32,880 nucleotides of DNA from Bacteroidota bacterium (GTDB lineage Bacteria; Bacteroidota; Bacteroidia; Bacteroidales; Bacteroidaceae): the NCBI GenBank assembly GCA_023425865.1, contig JAFABV010000011.1:1-32880 (forward strand), written 5' to 3'. Numbering within the stretch: position 1 is the stretch's first letter; every line of letters begins with the position of its first letter. The notes beneath the pieces are model-generated. The model was not told where the DNA came from. It searched no databases and saw only the letters and a program-made list of their open reading frames with translations. The position numbers and the translations under genes were made by a program. Positions 16,490 through 24,041 of this stretch are shown piece by piece.

Positions 16490-17458
16490 ATGACATTTAA
16501 AAAGGCATTAAAGACATTATCGATATCCCTGTTGTTTTCCACTGCGGCGTTGCCCGTGCTGGGACAAGACCTGTTAGCTCGTCAGGCACCGGTTGACCGC
16601 CGCGCCAAGGTTCTCGACTCTATTGAGGTGAGGAAATTCGCCGAACGCGAAGAACTTCGCTCGCCCGCGGCCCAGCTTTATGGCGACGACTGGGACAACA
16701 CCTACGCACACCGATCTACTGAACTCCCCGATTCTTTTGTCATCAACCTCCGACATTTCTGTATGCCCACACCCAGTCGCGTGGTGACCAGTAACTTCGG
16801 TAGCCGCTGGGGACGCTCTCACAAGGGACTCGACATCAAAGTTTATATTGGCGACACCATCCGGGCTGCCTTCTCGGGCAAGGTTCGCATCGTGAGATAT
16901 GAGGGCGGAGGTTATGGTAACTACATCGTCATTCGTCACCCCAACGGCTTGGAGACCATCTACGGCCATCTTTCCAAGCAACTCGTTAAAGAAAACGAAA
17001 CCGTCAGAGCCGGTGAGCCCATCGGATTGGGAGGTAACACCGGTCGAAGCACAGGTTCTCACCTTCACTTCGAAACCCGCCTTTGCGGCGTAGCCTTAAA
17101 TCCTGCTTTATTCTTCGACTTCCGCAACCAGGATGTCACCTGCGACCAATATCTCTTTACCAAGGCCAACATTGCTGCTGAGTCGGCATTGGCTACCCGC
17201 GAGCGCGGTAAGGTGGGCAATGGCGGATATTCGCGTGAAGATATCTACGGTGAGGTGGGAACCGACATGGATCCTGAGTCTACTGCCGTTAGAAATATGG
17301 CCAATGCTCCTGAGCGTGTATATTATAAGGTGGTAAGTGGCGATACCCTGGAATCGGTAGCCAAGAAGTGTGGCGTTTCTGTAGAAACCATCTGCCGTCT
17401 CAACGGCTATCGCAAGAATCAGCGTATTCGTCCCGGACAGATTATCAGATACGTATAA
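16490..17458 (+). CDS. Secreted M23 (LytM-type) peptidase with C-terminal LysM domain
   Basis: The 322-residue protein has a signal peptide (about 1-25, ending LPVLGQ). The M23 domain covers about 95-210: the zinc ligands are H111 and D115 in HKGLDIK and H193 in HLHFE, with catalytic histidines at H160 (YGHL) and H191. A linker leads to one LysM domain (about 278-321, YYKVVSGDT to RPGQIIRYV) that binds peptidoglycan. All M23 residues are intact, so it may be an active endopeptidase that cuts cross-links in the periplasm, not a degenerate activator. It is a single gene with its own promoter and a strong terminator. A role in cell division or envelope growth is possible but not shown. Confidence 0.94.
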   Translation: MTFKKALKTLSISLLFSTAALPVLGQDLLARQAPVDRRAKVLDSIEVRKFAEREELRSPAAQLYGDDWDNTYAHRSTELPDSFVINLRHFCMPTPSRVVTSNFGSRWGRSHKGLDIKVYIGDTIRAAFSGKVRIVRYEGGGYGNYIVIRHPNGLETIYGHLSKQLVKENETVRAGEPIGLGGNTGRSTGSHLHFETRLCGVALNPALFFDFRNQDVTCDQYLFTKANIAAESALATRERGKVGNGGYSREDIYGEVGTDMDPESTAVRNMANAPERVYYKVVSGDTLESVAKKCGVSVETICRLNGYRKNQRIRPGQIIRYV

Positions 17459-17500
17459 CGCTTGTCCCTATGTGAATACCCACGTATTGACAGCACGAAT

Positions 17501-17550
17501 AAACGACCAACGCCCGGCAAAGCAACAGTTTTGCCGGGCGTTGGTCGTTT
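17501..17550. terminator. Bidirectional terminator between the M23 and GT2 genes
   Basis: A perfect 21-bp inverted repeat (17501-17521 and 17530-17550, core CGACCAACGCCCGGCAAA) with an 8-nt loop and T-rich ends on both strands. It lies between two convergent genes and can stop transcription from either side. Confidence 0.9.
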
Positions 17551-17599
17551 TGTGTAAAGCGGTGGCCTGTCAGTGGCGGTGCGGGTGGGCGAGGGCAGC

Positions 17600-18382
17600 T
17601 TATCCGCCCCGCCCGATGGCAGCCCTGATGACAAACCATACGTGCATGGCAAGGGTGACGGGCAGCCCGTAGTGGTCACGCATGATATGAAAACGCTCTT
17701 TGAGCGAAGCCCGATGGTTCTTGACGCTCATGCCCCCCTCCAGGTAATTGACCACGACAAAGCCTACATGGCGCAAGGGCAAATGCTGCGATTCGGCAGA
17801 TTTCATGACCCTTATGCACCAGTCTACGTCGGCCGAGAGCCGGTAGTGCAGGTTATAGGGCGTGGCGCGGGCAAGGTCTGTACGTGCGTAGAAGGCCTGA
17901 TGGCACACCAGCATGCCTTGGCGGAACGACCGCCAAGTAAGGTGGGCAGATGCCTGCAAGCGGCGGTGATGCAGAAAATGGCCTTCCATATTCACCACAT
18001 CCGTTTCTCCGTAGAGCACGGCGGGCAGCGTCTCGCCATCGGCTACATTGCATGAAATCTGCTCTAAGGTGTCGCGGTGGGGCAATACATCGCCCGCGTT
18101 GAGAAACACGAGATAGTCGCCCGTTGCCTTGGCTATGCCTTTGTTCATGGCGTCGTACAGCCCTTTGTCGCGCTCTGATACGATGCTTACCCGGTGTCCG
18201 TTCTCCGCTTCTAAAGTGCGCTTGCGGTAATCGTCGGCCAGCGCCAGGGTACCGTCGGTGGAAGCGCCGTCGATAATCAGGTGTTCCACGTTTGCGTAGC
18301 CTTGCATAAACACACTTTCGAGGGTACGTTCCAATACTGCTTCAGCCTGATATGTACAAGTTATAATGCTGATGGTAATCAT
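17600..18382 (-). CDS. Family 2 glycosyltransferase (WcaE-like)
   Basis: The 260-residue protein is a single GT-A fold glycosyltransferase: ISIITCTYQAE at the N-terminus, LIIDGASTDGT (about 35-45) with D38, then SERDKGLYDAMNKG at 69-82 and FLNAGD at 93-98, the metal/nucleotide region. This motif series resembles WcaE-type enzymes that add sugars during exopolysaccharide or O-antigen assembly. It has no clear membrane helices, so it would act at the cytoplasmic face of the membrane. Its start overlaps the stop of the upstream GT4 gene by 4 bp (ATGA), so the pair is translationally coupled. Donor and acceptor are unknown. No other genes of a large capsule cluster are in the window. Confidence 0.9.
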   Translation of the reverse strand: MITISIITCTYQAEAVLERTLESVFMQGYANVEHLIIDGASTDGTLALADDYRKRTLEAENGHRVSIVSERDKGLYDAMNKGIAKATGDYLVFLNAGDVLPHRDTLEQISCNVADGETLPAVLYGETDVVNMEGHFLHHRRLQASAHLTWRSFRQGMLVCHQAFYARTDLARATPYNLHYRLSADVDWCIRVMKSAESQHLPLRHVGFVVVNYLEGGMSVKNHRASLKERFHIMRDHYGLPVTLAMHVWFVIRAAIGRGG

Positions 18383-19653
18383 AAGTTACACCGTTTGAAG
18401 GCCAGCGCCTGATTATACAACTCTATATATTTCAGGGCTATGGCGTGCTGCGAATAGTTGGTGATGACCTTATGGCGCGCCTGGTGGCTCAGTGTAGCAT
18501 AATCAGCCTCGTCGAGTACCCACCTGATGCCCGTCGCCAACTGCTCCGAACTCTTATAGGCAGCCACATAGCCATTGCGCTGATGGTCGATCATCTCGGG
18601 TATGCCGCCCACCTTGAAGCCTACGCAGGGCACCCCGCAGGCCATGGCCTCCATGATGGTGTTGGGCAGGTTTTCAGACAGCGACGGCAGCACAAAGAGG
18701 TCGGCGGCATTGTATACGTCGACCATCTTCCCCTCATCGTTGACATAGCCGAGTGCGTACACCGGCATGTCGAACACGTCTTGAAAGTCCTCAGCGTGCC
18801 CGCCGAGTATCATCACAGCCGTATTCTCACGCATCTCGGCATATTGCGCGGTCAGTTTCTTGCAGGCCTCCACTAAGTAGTCCATGCCCTTGTTTTCGTT
18901 GGTGGCCCGCTGTGCCACAAACAGCACGAGTCGTTTGTCTGCCGGTAATCCCAACGCCTGTCGTGCCTCCGCCTTGTTGGTGGGGCAATAAACGGTGGTG
19001 TTGATAGGATTGGGAATACATTCCACGATGTGCTTGCCCCTGAGTGCGCTGGCCTTGGCCTCGTTGGCCAGCCATCGGCTACAGGTCACAAAGAAGATGT
19101 TGCCTGCGTCATACACACGCCGCTTATGCTCCCACACCCTATATGAGAGGTCGTGTGCGCCGCCTTCTCCGGGCAGATACATGCAGTGGGCACAGTGCGA
19201 CTTAAACCGGTCGCAGCCTAACGACAGGTGGCAAATGCCCGACAGCGGCCACAGGTCGTGCATGGTCCACACCACGGGCTTACCGCTCTTGAGTATCTTC
19301 TTGATGCTACGCAACGAGAGCATGCCCTGATTCACCCACGAAAGGTGTATCAAGTCGGCCTCCTTAAACTCGGGCAGCGACGTGATATCAGCTCCGGTAT
19401 TGGCAATGTCGATATGAAACAGATGTTTCCGGTTAAATTTAAGGTGAAAAAAAACGCACATGCGTTCCCATAGAAAATATAGTTGCTGCAGCCACGGATG
19501 AGGCAGTCCCACCACCGTGAGGCAGTCCGACTGCTTGTCGCGTACCAGCATCTTTGCTTTCTCACCGTTGTTGTTCAACGCTTCCATCAGCCGGTTGGCT
19601 GCCACGGCGGCACCGCCGGTCCGCTCGCTCGTGTTTACTATCAGTATTCGCAT
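18379..19653 (-). CDS. Family 4 glycosyltransferase (GT-B fold)
   Basis: The 424-residue protein has a GT-B plan: the N-terminal acceptor domain begins MRILIVNTSERTGGAAVAANRL and includes VVWTMHDLWPLSG. The C-terminal donor domain has LFVAQRATNENKGMDYL and the EX7E region ENLPNTIMEAMACG followed by VGFKVGGIPEMI. A Cys-rich patch (CHLSLGCDRFKSHCAHC) lies between the domains and could bind metal; similar patches occur in some relatives of this group. The ATG at 19653 is preferred over one at 19692 because a TATCTTTG promoter box (19675-19682) lies inside the longer frame. The enzyme probably retains configuration at a nucleotide-sugar donor and works with the overlapping GT2 in surface glycan assembly. 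Confidence 0.9.
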   Translation of the reverse strand: MRILIVNTSERTGGAAVAANRLMEALNNNGEKAKMLVRDKQSDCLTVVGLPHPWLQQLYFLWERMCVFFHLKFNRKHLFHIDIANTGADITSLPEFKEADLIHLSWVNQGMLSLRSIKKILKSGKPVVWTMHDLWPLSGICHLSLGCDRFKSHCAHCMYLPGEGGAHDLSYRVWEHKRRVYDAGNIFFVTCSRWLANEAKASALRGKHIVECIPNPINTTVYCPTNKAEARQALGLPADKRLVLFVAQRATNENKGMDYLVEACKKLTAQYAEMRENTAVMILGGHAEDFQDVFDMPVYALGYVNDEGKMVDVYNAADLFVLPSLSENLPNTIMEAMACGVPCVGFKVGGIPEMIDHQRNGYVAAYKSSEQLATGIRWVLDEADYATLSHQARHKVITNYSQHAIALKYIELYNQALAFKRCNL

Positions 19654-19674
19654 GGCATGTGGATGATTCTTGTG

Positions 19675-19682
19675 CAAAGATA
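19675..19682 (-). promoter_or_regulatory. -7 promoter box for the GT4-GT2 pair
   Basis: TATCTTTG on the minus strand, about 22 nt upstream of the ATG at 19653. It argues against the upstream in-frame ATG as the translation start. Confidence 0.6.
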
Positions 19683-19873
19683 AACATTTCAAAACTAATT
19701 GCTACCCAATTCAAAAGTAAAAATAGCTGACCGTACCAAATATTCCTCCACTTCTCGGGAGCACGTGCAAGGGACAAAACGATGGGAAAGGGCTAACTGA
19801 TTGATGTGTGCGGGCACAATCTCTTGATTCAGGTCAAGAAAGAGACCATAAATACGTTTCTGCACCCCCAAAG

Positions 19874-20031
19874 TGTTGCGGACATCAGAAAATCACCGTA
19901 TCTTTGCAGTGTCAAAAGGTTAATAGATTGTTTAGGTTAGTAGTAATAGATTTAGGTTTTTAGTTATTAGGTTTAAGGTAGATTTGATAGATTGTTTAAC
20001 GGATGACAATGGAAACCGCGAGGTTTTCATT
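19874..20031 (+). ncRNA. Candidate small RNA or orphan mRNA leader with a C-free tract
   Basis: A good promoter (TTGC at 19875-19878, 19-20 bp spacer, TATCTTTG at 19899-19906) is followed by an 86-nt tract without any cytosine on this strand (19914-19999). The tract repeats TTTAGGTT and AGATTGTTTA. It ends in a hairpin of 10 bp, AATGGAAACC (20008-20017) and GGTTTTCATT (20022-20031), capped by the GNRA tetraloop GCGA. No recognisable gene follows for 800 bp. A C-free, mostly unpaired leader before a stable hairpin suggests a functional RNA, but no known family was recognised and transcription is not shown. Confidence 0.5.
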
Positions 20032-20128
20032 CGATTTGAAAAGGATTTTTAGTTAAACATAGGCAATGCGCTGGAGCTCGTAGATGAGTTCTGGCGTATT
20101 TTTTTTGTGCGTATTTCCCCCTCTGCAT

Positions 20129-20260
20129 GATATTCTCCTATATTCCAAGATTCGCCAAAGGCGAGCGGAGGGAAACAAACGTAGCCATGGCGCATATCGA
20201 CTGAGGGCGCTCGGGGTGGGAATGAATCCTCCGCTCGCCTTCGGCAAATCTTAGAATATC
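20129..20260. repeat. Long imperfect inverted repeat
   Basis: The left arm 20129-20171 and right arm 20228-20260 share GATATTCT, AAGATT, GCC and GGCGAGCGGAGG in inverted order. The left arm carries about 10 extra bases. Each arm also has a small hairpin (CGCCAAAGGCG on the left). The loop is about 56 bp. It lies in non-coding DNA; it could be a palindromic mobile remnant or a strong terminator for the upstream candidate RNA. Confidence 0.75.
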
Positions 20261-20549
20261 TTTAGAATATCACCATGTGTTGCTCCGTGTCATCAAGGTG
20301 TGCCGGATGGTTAATCCGTAAAATCTGTGTTTTCCGTGTTCAGAAACAATGATGAGTGGCGACGCATGTCATTGCGTACGCGGGCGGTATTGTCTTGGCA
20401 CGCAGAGCCGCAGAGGAGTGGGAGGAGGGTGCCGTTGGGCACCTCTTCTATAGATACCATTCCCCCTCCACCGCCTCTCTTTCCCTCCAAAGCCATCTTA
20501 TGGCCATGCGCACAGCACGTCGTGGACGAGCGGGACGGATGGAGATATT
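20261..20549. other. Non-coding stretch, nothing recognised
   Basis: No gene, promoter box or strong hairpin was identified with confidence. Short open frames here have no recognisable protein features. Confidence 0.4.
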
Positions 20550-20665
20550 CTATCATTCTTATAGAATTGTGAAATGGTTTTATATTGAATCAAAAAATGG
20601 TTTTATATTAAATCATCAAATGGTTTTATATTAAATCATCAGATGATTCTGTATAGAAATATTCT
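20550..20665. repeat. Palindromic tandem array 2 (about five 23-bp units, AT-rich variant)
   Basis: The motif ATGG/ATGA recurs at exactly 23-bp steps (20574, 20597, 20620, 20643), with a weaker unit near 20551. Units read like ATGGTTTTATATTAAATCATC, so arms pair with G-T wobbles, and junctions such as AATCATCAGATGATT form further palindromes. The array has the same period and plan as the arrays at 10872 and 32692 but drifted sequence and different flanks. Confidence 0.85.
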
Positions 20666-20794
20666 TGCTCGGCGCATCTTTGGCTATGCCATGGGGCAGG
20701 CTTCATCGCACGAAACGGGGTGGCAAAGCATGTTAAAATGCTGAGTACGTTTCAAATAGTAGGGCATGTTGGCTAATTATTTAACTTTTATCAT

Positions 20795-20802
20795 TAAATT
20801 TG
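20795..20802 (+). promoter_or_regulatory. -7 promoter box for the prolyl oligopeptidase gene
   Basis: TAAATTTG matches TAnnTTTG, 34 bp before the ATG at 20837. TTGG at 20769-20772 with a 22-bp spacer is a possible -33 element. Confidence 0.55.
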
Positions 20803-20836
20803 CATGTATCAGAGTATGTTAGAATATTGATTTGAA

Positions 20837-22942
20837 ATGATGAAAAAGGCACTGTTATTATCAGCGTTGACTCTTGGCGCAGCTGCGGCCTCGGGCCAGA
20901 CCATCACTTATCCTGTCGCACCCCACGACGGGACAGTAGACGAATATTTCGGCGTGCGCGTGGCCGACCCCTTCCGTCCGTTGGAAGACGACAACAGCCC
21001 GGCCACCAAGGCATGGGTAGAGGCGGAGAACGCGGTCACACAGAACTACCTGTCGAAGATTCCTTTCCGTGACAAACTCCTCAGCAGGCTCAAGGCCTTG
21101 GCCAACTATGAGAAGGTGGGCGTGCCCTTTGAAGACCACGGCAAGTGGTATATCTACCGCAACAACGGACTGCAAAACCAGAGTGTGCTCTACCAGATGG
21201 ATCGCTTGGGCGGCGAGCAGCGCGTGATGCTCGACCCCAACGCGCTCAGCGACGACGGCACGGTGGCCCTGCAGGGCATCAGCTTCTCGCACGACGGCAA
21301 GTATCTGGCCTACGTCATCTCACGTAGCGGCAGCGACTGGCAGGAAATCTATGTCAAGGATGTGGCCACCGGTCAGTTGCTCTCCGACCATATCCGCTGG
21401 GCCAAGTTCACGGGTGCCACCTGGTGTGGCGACGGCTTCTACTACAGTGCTTACGACGCCCCTGAGAAGGGTAAGGAGTTTAGCGGCAAGAACGAGGTAC
21501 ACAAGATCTACTATCACAAGATGGGCACCCCGCAGTCGGACGACGTGCTCTTCTACCAGAATCCCGTCAATCCGCTGCGCTTCTACAGCGTCAGCGTGAA
21601 CAAGGAAGAGACCACGATGTTTCTTTACGAGTCGGGCGCCGGTGCCGGCAACAACCTCTATGTGCGCGACCTGCGCGTGCCGGGCTCACAGTTTGTGCAG
21701 ATGACCGGCAACATGGACCAGCAGTACAGTCCTGTGCAGACCATTGGCGACAGCATTTATATCTTCACCAACGATGGTGCCCCCCGCAACCGGCTCATGG
21801 TGGCCAACATCCGCAAGCCCGGTTTCAACGACTGGAAAGTGGTGGTGCCCGAGGCTGCCGAGGTGCTTGAGGGCGTGACCTTTACCAATGGGAAGATGGT
21901 GCTCGAGTACAGCAAAGACGCTTCGAGCCATGCCTACCTTTATGAGATGGATGGCACGCGCCTGCACGAAATCAAGTTGCCGTCGGTGGGCAGCGTGTCG
22001 TTTTACGGCAAGCGCGACCTGAAGGAGTGTTTCTACAGCTTCTCATCGTTCACCGTTCCCGGTACGGTGTATCGTTATGATGCCGCCGCTGACGCCAGCA
22101 CGGTGTATGCGTCACCGAAGGTAAACTTCCGCCAGTCTGACTTTGTTACCGAGCAAGTGTTTGTGACGAGCAAGGACGGCACCCGCGTGCCGATGTTCCT
22201 CACCTATAAGAAAGGGCTCAAGCGCAACGGCAAGAATCCGGTTTACCTCTACGCCTACGGTGGTTTCAATATCTCTCTCACCCCTGGTTTCGCCTCCACC
22301 CGCATCCCGTTCCTTGAGCGGGGTGGCATCTACGCGCAGGCCAACCTGCGTGGCGGCAGCGAGTATGGTGAGGAGTGGCATTTGGCGGGCACAAAGATGC
22401 AGAAGCAGAATGTGTTCGACGACTTTATCTCTTGTGCCGAATGGCTCATCAGCAACAAGTACAGTTCGAGTGACAAACTTGCCATTGTGGGTGGCAGCAA
22501 CGGCGGTCTGCTGGTGGGTGCCTGCATGACCCAGCGCCCCGACCTCTACAAGGTGTGCATACCGCAGGTGGGTGTGATGGACATGCTGCGCTACCATAAG
22601 TTCACCATTGGCTGGAACTGGGCTTCCGATTATGGCACCAGCGCCGACAGCAAGGAGATGTTTGAGTATCTGCGCGCCTACTCGCCCCTGCACAATCTGA
22701 AACCGGGTACGCATTATCCGGCAACGTTGGTGACCACTGCCGACCACGACGACCGTGTGGTGCCTGCCCACTCGTTCAAGTTCGCGGCTACCCTGCAACA
22801 GTGTCAGGGAGGCCCGGCTCCGGTGCTTATCCGTATCGACAGCAAGGCTGGGCACGGTGGCGGCAAGCCCCTGGCCAAGCAGCTCGAAGAGTCGGCCGAT
22901 ATTTATGGGTTTATCATGTATCACGTAGGAATGAAGTTCTAA
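20837..22942 (+). CDS. Secreted prolyl oligopeptidase family serine peptidase (S9A)
   Basis: The 701-residue protein has a signal peptide (MMKKALLLSALTLGAAAASG). An N-terminal beta-propeller covers about 90-425 and a C-terminal alpha/beta hydrolase domain follows. The catalytic triad is visible: S554 in GGSNGG, D638 in ADHDDRVVP and H673 in KAGHGGGKP. The S9A marks YPVAPHDGTVDEYFGVRVADPFRPLE, GGFNISLTP and LRGGSEYGEEWH are all present in order. These enzymes cut short peptides after proline; the signal peptide places this one in the periplasm or outside. Length is typical for the family (about 700). It has its own promoter and is followed by a 177-bp gap before NAD kinase. Confidence 0.95.
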   Translation: MMKKALLLSALTLGAAAASGQTITYPVAPHDGTVDEYFGVRVADPFRPLEDDNSPATKAWVEAENAVTQNYLSKIPFRDKLLSRLKALANYEKVGVPFEDHGKWYIYRNNGLQNQSVLYQMDRLGGEQRVMLDPNALSDDGTVALQGISFSHDGKYLAYVISRSGSDWQEIYVKDVATGQLLSDHIRWAKFTGATWCGDGFYYSAYDAPEKGKEFSGKNEVHKIYYHKMGTPQSDDVLFYQNPVNPLRFYSVSVNKEETTMFLYESGAGAGNNLYVRDLRVPGSQFVQMTGNMDQQYSPVQTIGDSIYIFTNDGAPRNRLMVANIRKPGFNDWKVVVPEAAEVLEGVTFTNGKMVLEYSKDASSHAYLYEMDGTRLHEIKLPSVGSVSFYGKRDLKECFYSFSSFTVPGTVYRYDAAADASTVYASPKVNFRQSDFVTEQVFVTSKDGTRVPMFLTYKKGLKRNGKNPVYLYAYGGFNISLTPGFASTRIPFLERGGIYAQANLRGGSEYGEEWHLAGTKMQKQNVFDDFISCAEWLISNKYSSSDKLAIVGGSNGGLLVGACMTQRPDLYKVCIPQVGVMDMLRYHKFTIGWNWASDYGTSADSKEMFEYLRAYSPLHNLKPGTHYPATLVTTADHDDRVVPAHSFKFAATLQQCQGGPAPVLIRIDSKAGHGGGKPLAKQLEESADIYGFIMYHVGMKF

Positions 22943-23119
22943 TGACGTTGGGCTTGTAGTTGGCGGGCGTGTGAGGCGGCAGGCAGTAGGTCGTGGTGAG
23001 AGGTTTACCCCCATGCCATCGTTGTCTGTTGACTGCTGAGGCACTGGCCGCTATGCGCTAACTGCACGCCCAACGGCTCAAACCTTCTCATTTTCACTTA
23101 TCACTAATCAATCATTACG

Positions 23120-24016
23120 ATGTTACGCTTTGCTTTGATAGGCAATGAGTACCAGGCCAAGAAGTCGGTGGCTGTGCAGCGCATCTTCGACTTTCTGCAC
23201 GACCGGGGTGCTGAACTGTATATAGAACGAGTTTATCATGACTTTCTCGTGCGCGAAGGCGGCCTGAACCTATGGTGTACAGGCGTCTTTGATGAGTTGG
23301 ACGTAGATGTCGACTTTGTTTTTTCGATAGGGGGCGACGGCACCTTTCTGAAGGCCGCCAGTATCGTAGGTGGCAGCGGGATTCCCATTCTGGGCATCAA
23401 CATGGGCAGGCTCGGGTTTCTGGCTGACGTGCTGCCCAGCGAAGTAGATGTGGCGCTCAATGAAATCTACGACCAGCGCTACAGGGTGGAAGACCATTCT
23501 GTCATTACGATAGAGGCCGACGGCGAGCCTATCAGCGACAATCCTTACGCCCTCAACGATATTGCGTTGCTCAAGCGCGACGACGCCTCGATGATTACCC
23601 TGCGGTGTAGCGTCAATGGCGAATACTTGGTGACCTATCAGGCCGACGGTCTGCTGATTTCCACGCCCACGGGCAGTACGGCCTATAACCTCTCCACCGG
23701 CGGCCCGATAGTGGTGCCCTCTGCCAACATCTTATGCATTACGCCGGTGGCACCCCATAGCCTGAACATTCGTCCCATCGCCATCAACGACGACTGTGTC
23801 ATCGACCTTGACGTAGAAAGCCGGAGCCACAACTTTTTGGTGGCTATTGACGGACGCTCGCAGAAGATGCGCGAGGGCACCCGCCTCACCATCCGCAAGG
23901 CGTCGCATAAGGTTAAGATAGTGCGCCTGAGCACCACCCGCTATTTCTCTACCCTGCGCGAGAAACTCATGTGGGGTGTTGACCAGCGGGGCGTGGGCAA
24001 GTGTGCCATGGAGTAA
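23120..24016 (+). CDS. nadK: NAD kinase
   Basis: The 298-residue cytoplasmic enzyme phosphorylates NAD to NADP. The diagnostic GGDGTFLKAA motif is at about 74-83, preceded by DFVFSI, and is followed by ILGINMGRLGFLADV. Later motifs YQADGLLISTPTGSTAYNLS and GGPIVVP, and CVIDLDVESR with DGRSQKM, complete the family pattern. Length matches the usual 290-300. It is followed 25 bp later by an ABC exporter gene and could be cotranscribed with it; the two have no obvious joint role. Confidence 0.96.
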   Translation: MLRFALIGNEYQAKKSVAVQRIFDFLHDRGAELYIERVYHDFLVREGGLNLWCTGVFDELDVDVDFVFSIGGDGTFLKAASIVGGSGIPILGINMGRLGFLADVLPSEVDVALNEIYDQRYRVEDHSVITIEADGEPISDNPYALNDIALLKRDDASMITLRCSVNGEYLVTYQADGLLISTPTGSTAYNLSTGGPIVVPSANILCITPVAPHSLNIRPIAINDDCVIDLDVESRSHNFLVAIDGRSQKMREGTRLTIRKASHKVKIVRLSTTRYFSTLREKLMWGVDQRGVGKCAME

Positions 24017-24041
24017 GTCGTGGTGAGCGAAACACAGTAGC

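Noticed and set aside
20053..20247. 64-codon minus-strand frame ending in ELIYELQRIAYV
   Set aside because: Its C-terminus looks protein-like, but most of it is one arm and the loop of the inverted repeat. Without homology it could be a gene fragment or chance; not strong enough to annotate.
20084..20254. Short plus-strand frame after the C-free leader, considered as its coding region
   Set aside because: It crosses the inverted repeat, has a poly-phenylalanine/proline start from low-complexity DNA and no recognisable motif.
22943..23119. Gap between the prolyl oligopeptidase and nadK genes, searched for a promoter or tRNA
   Set aside because: No TAnnTTTG box, strong hairpin or tRNA-like fold could be supported.
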